From the NCBI RefSeq assembly GCF_001729745.1, contig NZ_CP017186.1, positions 4,340,001-4,404,000 of the forward strand: 64,000 nucleotides of DNA, in the 5' to 3' direction. The position numbers and the translations under genes were made by a program. This DNA is from Enterobacter hormaechei subsp. hoffmannii. Its GTDB lineage: Bacteria; Pseudomonadota; Gammaproteobacteria; Enterobacterales; Enterobacteriaceae. The notes beneath the pieces were generated by a model. That model had not been told where the DNA came from and searched no databases. It saw only the letters and a list, made by a program, of their open reading frames with translations. Positions 54,061 through 64,000 of this stretch are shown one piece after another. The stretch's first letter is position 1; every line of letters begins with the position of its first letter.

Positions 54061-55434
54061 TCAAACCAACCGGTTTTTCGCATCCGCAATCGCCTGCGCT
54101 ACCTGCTTCGGTGACACGCCGCCTTTCGCTGCACGCTTATCCAGGCAGGATTGCAGGGCCAGAATCGGGTAGACATCATCCCCGATAACCGCGCTGAATT
54201 TTTGCAGGTCGGCAAGCGCCAGCTCTTCAAGGGCTTTACCCTGACGAATCGCTTCCACTACCGCTTCACCCACAATATGGTGTGCCTCGCGGAACGGTAC
54301 GCCTTTCGCCACCAGGTAGTCCGCCAGCTCGGTAGAGTTAGCATACCCCTGCTGCGCCGCTTCCTGGCAGCGCGGACGCTTCACCTGAATGCCGTCCAGC
54401 ACCAGCGCGCCCATATGCAGACAGTCGAGCCAGGTGTCGAGCGCGTCGAACAGCCCCTCTTTGTCTTCCTGCATATCTTTGTTGTACGCCAGCGGCAGCC
54501 CTTTCAGGGTCATCATCATGCCGGTCAGCGCGCCCTGCACGCGGCCACATTTCCCGCGGATCAGCTCCAGCGCGTCCGGGTTTTTCTTCTGCGGCATCAG
54601 GGATGAGCCGGACGTCACGCGGTCGGACAGCTCGACGAAGCCCGCTTCGCCAGAGTTAAAGAAGATCAGGTCTTCGGCAAAGCGCGACAGGTGCACCATC
54701 CCGATAGAGGCATTCGACAGCAGCTCCAGCACGTGGTCACGGTCAGAGACGCTGTCCAGGCTGTTGCGGGTGGCGGAAGCAAAGCCCAGCCAGCCTGCCA
54801 GCTGCTCACGGTCGATTTCATAAGCCGTACCGGCCAGCGCGCCGCTGCCCAGCGGGCTGACGTCCAGACGCGTTAAGGTATCCTGTAAACGGCTCTCATC
54901 ACGTGCCAGCATCTCAACGTAGGCCAGACACCAGTGCGCGAACGTCACCGGCTGCGCGCGTTGCAGGTGGGTATAACCCGGCATCACCGCATCCTGATTG
55001 CTCTGCGCGGTGTCCACCAGCGCGCTCTGCAGCTGACGATTCGCCGCCAGCAGTTCGCCGACGGTCTCTTTGCACCACAGCTTCAGGTCGGTCGCCACCT
55101 GGTCATTACGGCTACGCCCGGTATGGAGCTTTTTACCCAACTGGCCGACTTTGTCGATCAGTTTGCCTTCCACCCAGCTGTGAATATCTTCGGCATCGCT
55201 CTGGAGGATTTGCTGCGGATCCAGACGCACCTCTTCCAGCAGATTATTCAGCGCCTCTTCCAGCTGCTGCTGTTCCTCTGCGGTCAGCACGCCCACGGTC
55301 ACCAGCGCTTTGGACCAGGCCACAGAGCCGACAATATCCTGTTCGGCCAGGCGGTAGTCGAAGCGCAAAGAGTCGTTGAACTGTTTGAACCGCTGATCCG
55401 CTGCCTGTGTAAAACGCCCACCCCAAAGTGCCAT
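54061..55434 (-). CDS. argH: Argininosuccinate lyase ArgH
   Basis: 457-residue lyase that releases arginine and fumarate, the last step of arginine synthesis. The signature loop [11 protein letters not shown] starts at residue 276. Helical fold of the fumarase/lyase superfamily. Last gene of argCBH, separated from argB by a 105 bp gap with a BIME. The C-terminus ends [11 protein letters not shown]. Confidence 0.97.
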   Translation of the reverse strand: MALWGGRFTQAADQRFKQFNDSLRFDYRLAEQDIVGSVAWSKALVTVGVLTAEEQQQLEEALNNLLEEVRLDPQQILQSDAEDIHSWVEGKLIDKVGQLGKKLHTGRSRNDQVATDLKLWCKETVGELLAANRQLQSALVDTAQSNQDAVMPGYTHLQRAQPVTFAHWCLAYVEMLARDESRLQDTLTRLDVSPLGSGALAGTAYEIDREQLAGWLGFASATRNSLDSVSDRDHVLELLSNASIGMVHLSRFAEDLIFFNSGEAGFVELSDRVTSGSSLMPQKKNPDALELIRGKCGRVQGALTGMMMTLKGLPLAYNKDMQEDKEGLFDALDTWLDCLHMGALVLDGIQVKRPRCQEAAQQGYANSTELADYLVAKGVPFREAHHIVGEAVVEAIRQGKALEELALADLQKFSAVIGDDVYPILALQSCLDKRAAKGGVSPKQVAQAIADAKNRLV

Positions 55435-55461
55435 AACGAATTTCCTTAATGATGATATTTT

Positions 55462-55533
55462 TGCCCGGTGGCGCTGCGCTTACCGGGCCTACAAAATTCA
55501 CGTAGGCCGGATAAGCGAAGCGCCATCCGGCAC
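55462..55533. repeat. BIME between argB and argH
   Basis: Two REP-like units in opposite orientation: GCCCGGTGGCGCTGCGC...CCGGGCCTAC and GTAGGCCGGATAAGCG...GCCATCCGGC. The element lies inside the argCBH operon and may stabilise upstream mRNA. Confidence 0.8.
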
Positions 55534-55539
55534 AGAATC

Positions 55540-56316
55540 TTAAGCCAGAATACGCGTACCAATCGGCGTACCGTTAAACAGCGCCGGGAGTTGCTCCGCG
55601 TGACGCCAGGAGGCGATATCCACCGGACGACCCAGCGTGCGCGCGGCATCCAGCGCCGCGTTCACCTTAACGATCATGCCGTCGGTGATAATGCCCTGAT
55701 CGATCAGCTGTTCGGCTTTTGCGGCGGTCATTTCCGCAATGCGCTGGCCTTTGCCGTCCAGAATGCCGCTCACGTCGGAGAGCAGGATCAGGTCTGCGCC
55801 CAGCGTAGCAGCCAGCGCGGTTGCCGCCTGGTCCGCATTGACGTTCATCAGCTCGCCCTCTTCGGTCACGCCGATTGAGCTCACCACCGGCAGAAAACCA
55901 CCTTCCAGCAGGGTGTTAATCAGCTCAGGCGAACCTGGCTGCGCCAGTCCAACATGGCCAAGCTCTTCGTCGAGCTGGGTCACTTTTACGCTATCTCCAT
56001 CGCCCAGACAGAGGCCAACGGAGGCGATATGGTGTTTCTTCGCCCACGCCAGCAGCGTTTTGTTCGCCGTCCCCGCCAGCGCACCAGTAATAATGTCAAT
56101 CTGGTCGGCAGGCGTGACGCGCAGGCCATTTTTCTTAATCACCGGCAGGTTGAGCCCTTTCATCAGCTCGTCCACCACACAGCCGCCGCCGTGGACAATC
56201 ACCAGCGGACGTTGATGTGATTCACGATAGTTCACCAGCGCGGTAAACAGGCGCTCCAGCGCTTCTTCGCTGTCCAGCAGTACACCACCGAGTTTGATAA
56301 TTAATGGGTTCATCAT
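55540..56316 (-). CDS. argB: Acetylglutamate kinase ArgB
   Basis: 258-residue amino-acid kinase that phosphorylates N-acetylglutamate. Glycine-rich [12 protein letters not shown] and [10 protein letters not shown] are the nucleotide and substrate loops, and [12 protein letters not shown] is conserved. The ATG at 56316 gives MMNPLIIKL as in E. coli; a GTG one codon earlier is also open. It starts 6 bp after the argC stop. Confidence 0.97.
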   Translation of the reverse strand: MMNPLIIKLGGVLLDSEEALERLFTALVNYRESHQRPLVIVHGGGCVVDELMKGLNLPVIKKNGLRVTPADQIDIITGALAGTANKTLLAWAKKHHIASVGLCLGDGDSVKVTQLDEELGHVGLAQPGSPELINTLLEGGFLPVVSSIGVTEEGELMNVNADQAATALAATLGADLILLSDVSGILDGKGQRIAEMTAAKAEQLIDQGIITDGMIVKVNAALDAARTLGRPVDIASWRHAEQLPALFNGTPIGTRILA

Positions 56317-56322
56317 CACACC

Positions 56323-57327
56323 TTAAATAAGAGCCTGCGTTTCAGGGAAGCCGAAACGAATATTTGCACACTGCATTGCCTGTGCGGCAGCGCCTTTGAG
56401 TAAGTTATCTTCCGCGGCGACCACAATCAGGTGCTCGCCCTGCACGGCAAAGCCGATGTCGCAGAACGGCAGGCCGACCACGTTTTTTAGCGCTGGTACG
56501 CCTTTGTCATACAGACGCACCAGTGGTTTATCCGCATACGCCTGCGTGAAGACTTCGCTCACCTGGTCTTTGGTCACACCCGGCTTCAGGCGGCAGGTAA
56601 TGGTTTCAAGGATCCCGCGCGGGAAGCTACCGAGGTGCGGGGTGAAGATCACCTCCGCGCCCAGATGGGTGGTGATTTCAGGGTGATGACGGTGATTAAA
56701 CACGCCATACGGCTGAAGGCTCACTTCGCAGAAGCTGTTGGAGATCGCGGCCTTGCGCCCGGCGCCGCTCACGCCGCTGGTGGCGTTGATCACCGGCCAC
56801 TGGTCAAGATCCAGCAGACCCGCGTCGATCAGCGGCTTAAGGGAGAGCTGCGCCGCCGTCGGGTAACAGCCAGGCACGGCAATCAGATTCGCTTCTTTCA
56901 GTTTATCTGTACTCCACTCCGCCAGGCCGTAGACCGCTTGCTCAAGCAGTTCCCGGTGCTGATGGGTGAAACCGTAATATTTTTCGTAGAACGCGCTGTC
57001 GTTAACGCGAAACGCGCCGGAGAGATCGAAGACCACGCAACCGGCTGCCAGAAACTGCGGCGCCAGGTCGTGACTGACCTCGTGTGCGGTGGCTAAAAAC
57101 ACCACGTCAACGCCGTCGGTAAACTCGCTGATGTCAGACATGGCCTGCAAAGGCAAATCAACCACGCCCTTAAGTTGTGGATGCAAATCGGAAATTAACT
57201 TTCCGGCATCATTGCTTTGCGCTGACACGGTCAAAGCGGTTATGGTCATATGTGGGTGGCGATTCACGTAGCTTACAAGCTCTGCGCCCGCATAACCGCT
57301 AGCGCCTACAATCAGCGTATTCAACAT
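56323..57327 (-). CDS. argC: N-acetyl-gamma-glutamyl-phosphate reductase ArgC
   Basis: 334-residue NADPH-dependent reductase. N-terminal Rossmann motif [20 protein letters not shown]; the catalytic cysteine lies in [13 protein letters not shown] near residue 154. First gene of argCBH, divergent from argE, controlled by the shared ARG boxes at 57351-57393. Confidence 0.97.
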   Translation of the reverse strand: MLNTLIVGASGYAGAELVSYVNRHPHMTITALTVSAQSNDAGKLISDLHPQLKGVVDLPLQAMSDISEFTDGVDVVFLATAHEVSHDLAPQFLAAGCVVFDLSGAFRVNDSAFYEKYYGFTHQHRELLEQAVYGLAEWSTDKLKEANLIAVPGCYPTAAQLSLKPLIDAGLLDLDQWPVINATSGVSGAGRKAAISNSFCEVSLQPYGVFNHRHHPEITTHLGAEVIFTPHLGSFPRGILETITCRLKPGVTKDQVSEVFTQAYADKPLVRLYDKGVPALKNVVGLPFCDIGFAVQGEHLIVVAAEDNLLKGAAAQAMQCANIRFGFPETQALI

Positions 57328-57350
57328 CGGGTTCCTTTATGCTCAACGTT

Positions 57351-57393
57351 AATGTATTTTTATTCACATTTATTGCATGAATATTGATACTAT
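57351..57393. promoter_or_regulatory. Pair of ARG boxes (ArgR operators) between argC and argE
   Basis: Two 18 bp ArgR half-operators fit TGAAT-N4-ATTCA: AATGTATTTTTATTCACA at 57351-57368 and CATGAATATTGATACTAT at 57376-57393, 7 bp apart. In E. coli the arginine-loaded ArgR hexamer represses both divergent promoters here. Confidence 0.85.
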
Positions 57394-57415
57394 CACGACC
57401 TAAGGTGTGTCAACA

Positions 57416-58567
57416 ATGAAAATGAACTTACCGCCATTTATCGAGATTTACCGCGCCCTGATTGCCACACCGTCCATCAGCGCAACGGAAGAAGCGCTGG
57501 ATCAGAGCAATGAGTCTTTAATCAATCTGCTGGCGGGTTGGTTTAGCGATCTTGGGTTTAACGTTGAGGTTCAGCCCGTCCCCGGAACACGTCACAAATT
57601 TAACCTGCTCGCCAGCACCGGACATGGCGCTGGCGGCCTGCTGCTGGCTGGTCACACTGACACCGTGCCGTTTGACGATGGCCGCTGGACCCGCGATCCG
57701 TTCACCCTGACAGAGCACGACAACAAGCTCTACGGTCTCGGCACGGCGGACATGAAAGGCTTCTTTGCTTTTATCCTCGACGCGCTGCGTGACGTGGACG
57801 TGACAACGCTGAAAAAGCCGCTCTACATTCTGGCGACCGCCGATGAAGAGACCAGCATGGCGGGCGCACGGTATTTCTCTGAAAACACATCGATTCGCCC
57901 GGACTGCGCGATCATCGGTGAACCTACCTCTCTGCAACCGATTCGGGCGCACAAAGGCCATATTTCTACCGCAGTGCGCGTGCTGGGCCAGTCTGGTCAC
58001 TCCAGCGATCCGGCGCGCGGCGTGAACGCCATTGAGCTGATGCATGACGCGATTGGCCGCATCATGACCCTGCGCGACGATCTGAAAGAGCGCTATCACT
58101 ACGAGGCGTTCACCGTGCCGTATCCGACGCTGAACCTCGGCAGCCTGCACGGCGGTGATGCGTCCAACCGTATCTGCGCCTGCTGCGAACTGCATATGGA
58201 TATCCGTCCTCTGCCGGGCATGACGCTGAGCGATCTGGATGGCTTACTGAACGAAGCGCTGGCACCGGTCAGCGAGCGCTGGCCGGGACGTCTGACGGTC
58301 TCCGAACTGCATCCGCCGATTCCAGGCTACGAATGCCCGCCTGACCACCAGCTGGTTCAGGTGGTGGAAAAACTGCTCGGGGAGAAAACCGACGTGGTGA
58401 ACTACTGTACCGAAGCGCCGTTTATTCAGACCCTGTGCCCGACGCTGGTTCTGGGCCCTGGCTCCATCAACCAGGCCCACCAGCCGGACGAATATCTCGA
58501 AACCCGCTTCATCAAGCCCACCCGCGAACTCATTACCCAGGTTGTGCATCACTTCTGCTGGCATTAA
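57416..58567 (+). CDS. argE: Acetylornithine deacetylase ArgE
   Basis: 383-residue zinc amidohydrolase (M20 family) that makes ornithine from N-acetylornithine. Metal and catalytic residues lie in [23 protein letters not shown] and [13 protein letters not shown]. The start at 57416 gives [16 protein letters not shown], with TAAGGTGTG upstream; a GTG three codons earlier would overlap that site. It is divergent from argC. Confidence 0.97.
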   Translation: MKMNLPPFIEIYRALIATPSISATEEALDQSNESLINLLAGWFSDLGFNVEVQPVPGTRHKFNLLASTGHGAGGLLLAGHTDTVPFDDGRWTRDPFTLTEHDNKLYGLGTADMKGFFAFILDALRDVDVTTLKKPLYILATADEETSMAGARYFSENTSIRPDCAIIGEPTSLQPIRAHKGHISTAVRVLGQSGHSSDPARGVNAIELMHDAIGRIMTLRDDLKERYHYEAFTVPYPTLNLGSLHGGDASNRICACCELHMDIRPLPGMTLSDLDGLLNEALAPVSERWPGRLTVSELHPPIPGYECPPDHQLVQVVEKLLGEKTDVVNYCTEAPFIQTLCPTLVLGPGSINQAHQPDEYLETRFIKPTRELITQVVHHFCWH

Positions 58568-58873
58568 AACGGCCCCTCACCCTGCCCTCTCCCCAAAGGG
58601 GAGAGGGTGTTCAAGTACCCTCTCCCCTTTGGGGAGAGGGTTAGGGTGAGGGGAGTAAATCCCGCGATCTCCGTCACATTCCCATAAGCATCTCTTATCT
58701 GACGCAATACGAATTAAATTTCGTAAATTGCCCGCATTTATTCATCTGCTGAACCGTTTTCGCAGCAATTGACGACGGGGGTTTTACGTGGCTTTATAAA
58801 GGGAGATGACAAAATAATGTCCAGAAAATTTTCGCCTGGGCATAAACAAAAATGATGGGGTGACTGGGTTTTT
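58568..58873 (+). promoter_or_regulatory. argE-ppc gap: repeat pair and ppc promoter region
   Basis: 306 bp without a gene. 58571-58653 is the tandem palindrome annotated separately. Downstream, TACGAA-N6-TTCGTA at 58708-58725 is an inverted repeat. TTGACG (58769-58774) and TTTATA (58793-58798), 18 bp apart, are possible ppc promoter boxes. GGGGTGAC lies before the ppc start. Confidence 0.5.
58571..58653. repeat. Two CCCTC-type palindromes in mirror arrangement
   Basis: CCCTCTCCCC-AAA-GGGGAGAGGG and, after about 8 bp, CCCTCTCCCC-TTT-GGGGAGAGGG. They are flanked by CCCCTCACCCT on the left and AGGGTGAGGGG on the right, so the whole 83 bp block is one large palindrome with a short centre. Confidence 0.85.
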
Positions 58874-61525
58874 ATGAACGAACAATATTCCGCGTTGCGT
58901 AGTAATGTCAGTATGCTCGGCAAAGTGCTTGGAGATACCATCAAAGATGCGTTGGGGGAGAACATCCTCGACCGTGTTGAAACCATCCGCAAGCTGTCCA
59001 AATCTTCCCGCGCCGGTAACGAGGCCAATCGTCAGGAGCTGCTCACCACCTTGCAGAACCTCTCTAATGATGAGCTACTGCCCGTTGCCCGCGCCTTCAG
59101 CCAGTTTCTGAACCTGGCAAACACCGCTGAGCAATACCACAGCATTTCGCCAAAAGGCGAAGCGGCCAGCAACCCGGAAGTCATTGCCCGCACCCTTCGT
59201 AAACTCAAAGACCAGCCCAACCTCAACGAAGCGACCATCAAAAAAGCGGTGGAATCCCTTTCGCTGGAGCTGGTGCTGACCGCACACCCAACCGAAATCA
59301 CACGTCGTACGCTGATCCACAAAATGGTGGAAGTGAACAACTGTCTGAAGCAGTTGGATAACAAAGACATTGCCGACTACGAACGTAACCAGCTTATGCG
59401 CCGCCTGCGCCAGCTGATTGCTCAGTCCTGGCACACCGATGAAATTCGTAAGCATCGCCCAAGCCCGGTCGACGAAGCCAAATGGGGCTTTGCGGTGGTG
59501 GAAAACAGCCTGTGGGAAGGGGTGCCAAACTACCTGCGCGAGCTGAACGAACAGCTGGAAGAAAATCTGGGCTATCGCCTGCCGGTCGACTTTGTGCCGG
59601 TTCGCTTCACTTCCTGGATGGGCGGCGACCGCGACGGCAACCCGAACGTGACGGCGGAAATCACCCGTCACGTCCTGTTGTTGAGCCGCTGGAAAGCAAC
59701 CGATCTGTTCCTGAAAGATATTCAGGTGCTGATCTCCGAGCTGTCGATGGTAGAAGCGACGCCGGAACTGCGCGCGCTGGCCGGTGAAGAAGGCGCCAGT
59801 GAGCCGTACCGTTTCCTGATGAAAAAACTGCGCGGTCAGCTGATGGCCACGCAGGCCTGGCTGGAAGCGCGCCTGAAAGGCCAGCGCCTGCCGAAGCCGG
59901 AAGGTCTGCTGAGCCAGAACGAACAGCTCTGGGAACCTCTGTACGCCTGTTATAAATCGCTTCAGGCCTGTGGGATGGGCATCATTGCCAATGGCGAGCT
60001 GCTCGACACCCTGCGCCGCGTGAAGTGTTTCGGCGTGCCGCTGGTGCGTATCGACGTCCGTCAGGAAAGCACCCGTCATACCGAAGCGCTGGGCGAGCTG
60101 ACCCGTTATCTCGGCATTGGCGACTATGAAAGCTGGTCCGAAGCCGACAAACAGGCGTTCCTGATCCGCGAGCTGAACTCCAAGCGCCCGCTGCTGCCGC
60201 GCAATTGGGAGCCAAGCAATGACACCCGCGAAGTGCTCAACACCTGTAAAGCGATCGTGGATGCGCCGAAAGGATCGGTGGCCGCCTATGTGATCTCCAT
60301 GGCGAAGACCCCGTCCGACGTGCTGGGCGTTCACCTTCTGCTGAAAGAAGCGGGCATCGACTACGCACTGCCGGTAGCACCGCTGTTTGAGACTCTCGAC
60401 GACCTGAACAACGCCAACGACGTGATGACCCAGTTGCTGAACATCGACTGGTATCGCGGCTTTATTCAGGGCAAGCAGATGGTGATGATTGGCTATTCCG
60501 ACTCCGCGAAAGATGCGGGCGTGATGGCAGCCTCCTGGGCGCAGTATCAGGCGCAGGATGCGCTAATTAAAACCTGCGAAAAAGCCGGTATTGAACTGAC
60601 CCTGTTCCATGGACGCGGCGGTTCAATTGGTCGTGGCGGTGCGCCTGCACACGCGGCGCTGCTCTCCCAACCACCAGGAAGCCTGAAAGGCGGACTGCGC
60701 GTGACCGAGCAGGGCGAGATGATCCGCTTCAAGTACGGCCTGCCGGAAGTGACCATCAGCAGCCTGTCGCTCTATACCAGTGCGATCCTGGAAGCCAACC
60801 TGCTGCCGCCGCCGGAGCCAAAAGAATCCTGGTGCCGGATTATGGACGAGCTGTCTGACATCTCCTGCGATCTGTATCGCGGCTACGTGCGTGAAAACAA
60901 AGACTTTGTGCCTTACTTCCGCTCAGCCACGCCTGAGCAGGAGCTGGGTAAACTGCCGCTCGGCTCGCGCCCGGCCAAGCGTCGTCCTACTGGCGGCGTT
61001 GAATCCCTGCGCGCCATTCCGTGGATCTTTGCCTGGACGCAAAACCGTCTGATGCTGCCAGCCTGGCTGGGTGCCGGTGCGGCGCTGCAAAAAGTGGTGG
61101 AAGACGGTAAGCAGAGCGAACTGGAAACCATGTGCCGCGACTGGCCATTCTTCTCTACCCGTCTGGGCATGCTGGAGATGGTCTTCTCGAAAGCCGACCT
61201 GTGGCTGGCGGAATACTACGATCAGCGTCTGGTGAAACCCGAGCTGTGGGCGCTGGGTAAAGAGCTACGCGAGCTGCTGGAAGGCGACATCAAAGTGGTG
61301 CTGGATATCGCTAACGACTCCCACCTGATGGAAGACCTGCCGTGGATCGCCGAGTCTATCCAACTGCGTAACATCTACACCGACCCGCTGAACGTTTTAC
61401 AGGCTGAACTGCTGCACCGTTCGCGTCTGGCGGAAGAGGAAGGTAAAGAGCCGGATCCGCGCGTTGAACAGGCGCTGATGGTGACGATTGCGGGCGTTGC
61501 GGCGGGGATGCGTAACACCGGTTGA
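58874..61525 (+). CDS. ppc: Phosphoenolpyruvate carboxylase Ppc
   Basis: 883-residue cytoplasmic enzyme, the E. coli length, that carboxylates PEP to oxaloacetate for the TCA cycle. Catalytic His138 lies in [13 protein letters not shown], and [14 protein letters not shown] holds the essential Arg loop. [16 protein letters not shown] is also conserved. The C-terminus MRNTG is typical. Upstream gene argE matches E. coli order; downstream order differs (no eptC). Confidence 0.98.
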   Translation: MNEQYSALRSNVSMLGKVLGDTIKDALGENILDRVETIRKLSKSSRAGNEANRQELLTTLQNLSNDELLPVARAFSQFLNLANTAEQYHSISPKGEAASNPEVIARTLRKLKDQPNLNEATIKKAVESLSLELVLTAHPTEITRRTLIHKMVEVNNCLKQLDNKDIADYERNQLMRRLRQLIAQSWHTDEIRKHRPSPVDEAKWGFAVVENSLWEGVPNYLRELNEQLEENLGYRLPVDFVPVRFTSWMGGDRDGNPNVTAEITRHVLLLSRWKATDLFLKDIQVLISELSMVEATPELRALAGEEGASEPYRFLMKKLRGQLMATQAWLEARLKGQRLPKPEGLLSQNEQLWEPLYACYKSLQACGMGIIANGELLDTLRRVKCFGVPLVRIDVRQESTRHTEALGELTRYLGIGDYESWSEADKQAFLIRELNSKRPLLPRNWEPSNDTREVLNTCKAIVDAPKGSVAAYVISMAKTPSDVLGVHLLLKEAGIDYALPVAPLFETLDDLNNANDVMTQLLNIDWYRGFIQGKQMVMIGYSDSAKDAGVMAASWAQYQAQDALIKTCEKAGIELTLFHGRGGSIGRGGAPAHAALLSQPPGSLKGGLRVTEQGEMIRFKYGLPEVTISSLSLYTSAILEANLLPPPEPKESWCRIMDELSDISCDLYRGYVRENKDFVPYFRSATPEQELGKLPLGSRPAKRRPTGGVESLRAIPWIFAWTQNRLMLPAWLGAGAALQKVVEDGKQSELETMCRDWPFFSTRLGMLEMVFSKADLWLAEYYDQRLVKPELWALGKELRELLEGDIKVVLDIANDSHLMEDLPWIAESIQLRNIYTDPLNVLQAELLHRSRLAEEEGKEPDPRVEQALMVTIAGVAAGMRNTG

Positions 61526-61530
61526 TCGGT

Positions 61531-61608
61531 TTTGCCGGGTGGCGCTTACGCTTACCCGGCCTACAATAGGCTTTTCGTAGGCCCGGCAAGCGCCAGCGTC
61601 GCCGGGCA
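61531..61608. repeat. BIME downstream of ppc
   Basis: TTGCCGGGTGGCGCTTACGC...TTACCCGGCCTAC and GTAGGCCCGGCAAGCG...GCCGGGCAA form two REP-like units in opposite orientation, starting 5 bp after the ppc stop. Confidence 0.8.
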
Positions 61609-61627
61609 ATACCCTGGTATCCACACC

Positions 61628-62391
61628 ATGCACCACGATATCCCCCACATCCTGAATGACCTGATCAACGGCACCTTGCCGCTGCGTCAGGTGCATTTCC
61701 CCCCTTCGGCTAAACCGCTCCCCGAACGTCACCTTGCCTCGTGCTTAGCTTTGATACGGCCTGCGAAGCGTTATTTTTTTCATCCGGTAATATTCCGCTT
61801 CAACCCGCCTTTTCGCTCAACATCAGCTTCGGCAAGCAACAACTGACTCTTCAGCTCGAGCGCGACAACACGCTTTTGCAACAGCAACAGGTTGCCAGAC
61901 GCGGGCCGCGAGTGGGCGCATTCCTTTTGCAGACGCTCGCTGAATTGCAAATGCAGCCAGACGATCGGGAAACGGCCAGACTGGTGGTATTAAGTTTGCT
62001 CAGCCACTGTCGCGATCTGCTGGGCAGCGATATCCATACCGCCAGCCGCAGCCGTGCATTATTTGAAGCGATTCGTCACTACATCGAAGAACATCACGCC
62101 TCTGCACTGACCCGTGAATCGGTGGCGCAGGCGTTTTATATTTCACCAAACTACCTTTCTCATCTTTTTCAAAAAACAGGCAGCGTGGGGTTCAACGAAT
62201 ATCTTACGCAAACACGCCTCGAGCACGCGCGTCAGCTTCTTAAAGGCTACGAGTTTAAAATCAAAGATATCGCTGCAAGCTGCGGATTTACGGACAGTAA
62301 CTACTTTTGCCGTCTCTTTCGCAAGCACACTGAACGTTCCCCTTCCGAATATCGACGCCAGTATCACAGCCAGCTGATCGCCAAAAAGTAG
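61628..62391 (+). pseudogene. yijO: YijO-like AraC-family regulator, probable frameshift
   Basis: The C-terminal ~200 residues are an intact AraC-type regulator portion (LTRESVAQAFYISPNYLSHL, then IKDIAASCGFTDSNYFCRLF, ending SPSEYRRQYHSQL), open from 61714 to 62391. The expected N-terminus (MHHDIPHILNDLINGTLPLR) is encoded just upstream from 61628 but in another frame. Both frames overlap between about 61714 and 61745. Total length 764 bp is not a multiple of three, so one base appears lost (or two gained). Either a real inactivating frameshift or an assembly error is possible. A GTG at 61741 could give a shortened 216-residue protein. The position after ppc matches yijO of E. coli roughly. 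Confidence 0.65.
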
Positions 62392-62519
62392 CATTGTGAT
62401 CGCTCTCTCACTTCGCCAGGGACATTACATTTATCCAGTATTTGGCAAAATTGACCTGTATTCGCCGCGACTGGGTGCGCCGTATCCTTTATTCAACCTT
62501 TCTGACTTAAGGAAAAATA

Positions 62520-63182
62520 ATGGAACTGTACCTGGATACCGCCAACGTGGCAGAAGTTGAACGCCTGGCGCGCATTTTTCCCATTGCGGGCGTGACCACC
62601 AACCCAAGCATCGTAGCCGCCAGCGGCGAATCTGTCTGGGAGGTGTTGCCGCGCCTGCAGCAGGCTATCGGCCCGGAGGGCAGGCTGTTTGCCCAAACCA
62701 TGAGCCGCGACGCCGAAGGAATGGTGGCGGAAGCAAAACGGCTGAACAATGCCCTGCCGGACATCGTGGTAAAAATTCCCGTCACTGCACAGGGGCTCAT
62801 CGCGATTAAAGCGCTGAAGAAAGAGGGAATTACCACGCTGGGAACCGCCGTTTACAGCGCCGCTCAGGGGTTACTGGCCGCGCTGGCAGGAGCGAAATAT
62901 GTCGCACCGTATGTAAACCGCGTCGATGCGCAGGGCGGTGACGGCATTCGCACGGTACAGGAACTGCAATCCCTGCTGGAACAGCATGCGCCAGAGAGCA
63001 TGGTGCTGGCTGCCAGCTTTAAAACGCCGCGCCAGGCGCTGGATTGCCTGTTGGCAGGATGTGAGGCAATCACGCTTCCCTTAGACGTAGCGCAACAAAT
63101 GCTCGGCACGCCAGCGGTAGAGTCAGCCATAGAGAAGTTCGAGCAGGACTGGAAAAACGCGTTTGGTAACCTCAACCTCTAA
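62520..63182 (+). CDS. fsaB: Fructose-6-phosphate aldolase (FsaB/TalC type)
   Basis: 220-residue class I aldolase of the transaldolase-like family, a decameric enzyme forming fructose 6-phosphate from dihydroxyacetone and glyceraldehyde 3-phosphate. Schiff-base lysine is Lys85 in [23 protein letters not shown] and [17 protein letters not shown] are family marks. gldA follows after 12 bp, as in E. coli, so the two form a dihydroxyacetone/glycerol pair. The E. coli neighbour ptsA and the frw genes are absent here. FsaA is the other possible name. Confidence 0.92.
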   Translation: MELYLDTANVAEVERLARIFPIAGVTTNPSIVAASGESVWEVLPRLQQAIGPEGRLFAQTMSRDAEGMVAEAKRLNNALPDIVVKIPVTAQGLIAIKALKKEGITTLGTAVYSAAQGLLAALAGAKYVAPYVNRVDAQGGDGIRTVQELQSLLEQHAPESMVLAASFKTPRQALDCLLAGCEAITLPLDVAQQMLGTPAVESAIEKFEQDWKNAFGNLNL

Positions 63183-63194
63183 GGGAGAAATGTT

Positions 63195-64000
63195 ATGGAC
63201 CGTATCATTCAATCGCCGGGGAAGTACATCCAGGGCGCTGATGTTCTCACTCGTCTCGGCGACTACCTGAAGCCGCTGGCGGCTCGCTGGCTGGTGGTAG
63301 GCGATAAATTTGTGCTGGGTTTTGCCGAAGAAACCCTGCGTCAGAGTTTTAAAAAAGCCGGACTCCATGCCGAAATTGCACCGTTTGGCGGCGAATGTTC
63401 GCAAAATGAAATCGATCGCCTGAAAAAACTGGCCGACAGTACCGACTGCCTGGCGGTGCTGGGTATCGGGGGCGGAAAAACGCTGGATACCGCCAAAGCG
63501 CTGGCGCACTTTATGGACGTGCCGGTGGCTATTGCCCCGACCATTGCCTCCACCGATGCGCCGTGCAGTGCCCTTTCCGTGATTTATACCGACAGCGGCG
63601 AGTTCGATCGCTACCTGATGCTGCCGCACAACCCGAACATGGTGATTGTCGATACCAGGGTGGTGGCGGGCGCACCTGCGCGCCTGCTGGCCGCCGGGAT
63701 TGGCGATGCCCTGGCAACCTGGTTTGAAGCGCGCGCCTGTTCGCGTAGCGGCGCCACGACCATGGCGGGTGGCAAGTGCACGCAGGCAGCGTTAGCGCTG
63801 GCTGAACTGTGCTATAACACGCTGGTTGAAGAGGGCGAGAAAGCGATGCTGGCGGCGGAACAACACGTGGTGACGCCTGCTCTGGAACGCATTATCGAAG
63901 CCAACACCTATCTCAGCGGCGTGGGCTTTGAAAGTGGCGGGCTGGCGGCGGCACACGCCATTCACAATGGCATGACGGCGGTGCCGGATGCGCACCATTT
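63195..64000 (+). CDS. gldA: Glycerol dehydrogenase GldA, 5' part
   Basis: NAD-dependent zinc dehydrogenase of the iron-containing/GldA group, converting glycerol to dihydroxyacetone. The first 268 of about 367 residues are in the window; the frame runs off the right end. The NAD-binding [13 protein letters not shown], the metal ligand Asp in [14 protein letters not shown] and the first metal His in AAAHAIHNG are visible. GGGAGAAA precedes the start. Operon with fsaB. Confidence 0.95.
   Translation, partial: MDRIIQSPGKYIQGADVLTRLGDYLKPLAARWLVVGDKFVLGFAEETLRQSFKKAGLHAEIAPFGGECSQNEIDRLKKLADSTDCLAVLGIGGGKTLDTAKALAHFMDVPVAIAPTIASTDAPCSALSVIYTDSGEFDRYLMLPHNPNMVIVDTRVVAGAPARLLAAGIGDALATWFEARACSRSGATTMAGGKCTQAALALAELCYNTLVEEGEKAMLAAEQHVVTPALERIIEANTYLSGVGFESGGLAAAHAIHNGMTAVPDAHH

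Noticed and set aside
59075-60334. 419-codon open frame antisense to ppc
   Set aside because: Same reason: complementary-strand artefact of a well-conserved gene.

Overview
This is an enterobacterial chromosome segment, most like Enterobacter or a close relative within Enterobacteriaceae. Nearly every gene has a recognisable E. coli counterpart (ilvGMEDA, argHBC/argE, oxyR, ppc, mtlADR, lldPRD, selAB). The ilvL and ilvX leader peptides, OxyS, the btuB riboswitch and the rrn sequences are also conserved. Coding sequence is GC-rich, and intergenic gaps carry REP/BIME-like palindromes typical of enterics. No phage, insertion sequence, transposase, CRISPR array or defence system is visible.

Layout. 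1-5 kb: 3' end of sgbE, then an accessory sugar module (AraC-type regulator, GPH-family symporter, cytoplasmic GH127 glycosidase) that would import and cleave L-arabinofuranosides and feed the L-ribulose-5-phosphate 4-epimerase. 5-12 kb: aldB, a ROK sugar kinase, selB-selA and yibF. 12-16 kb: mtlA-mtlD-mtlR behind an array of four CRP sites, then yibL. 16-22 kb: a four-gene chaperone-usher fimbrial operon with a 1.1 kb AT-rich upstream region, placed between yibL and lldP. 22-27 kb: lldPRD (L-lactate use), an AAHS-type aromatic-acid transporter with its own operator-like promoter, and trmL. 27.9-37 kb: the complete branched-chain amino acid block (ilvC, ilvY, ilvGMEDA with ilvX and ilvL plus attenuator); ilvG is intact, unlike E. 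coli K-12. 37-40 kb: yifB, maoP, hdfR. 40-46 kb: a full rrn operon on the minus strand (16S, tRNA-Ile, tRNA-Ala, 23S, 5S, tRNA-Asp, tRNA-Trp). 46-64 kb: murI, btuB with its cobalamin riboswitch, trmA, yijD, fabR, sthA, oxyR/oxyS, argHBC, argE, ppc, a probably frameshifted yijO-like regulator, an fsaB-type aldolase, and gldA cut by the window end.

Architecture. Against the E. coli K-12 map the window is a mosaic. Its left part (sgbE to trmL) is left-replichore sequence. It is joined between trmL and ilvC, across a 36 bp gap, to genes that lie on the right replichore in E. coli. The rrn operon is a hybrid: its promoter side (murI) is that of E. coli rrnB and its distal side (tRNA-Asp, tRNA-Trp, hdfR, ilv) is that of rrnC. 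Both junctions fit recombination events in the history of this lineage.

I did not find a clearly undescribed system. The least explained features are the arabinofuranoside module, the fimbrial locus with two matched inverted repeats 115 bp apart, the operator in front of the aromatic-acid transporter, the long stem-loop between tRNA-Ile and tRNA-Ala, and the frameshifted regulator after ppc.
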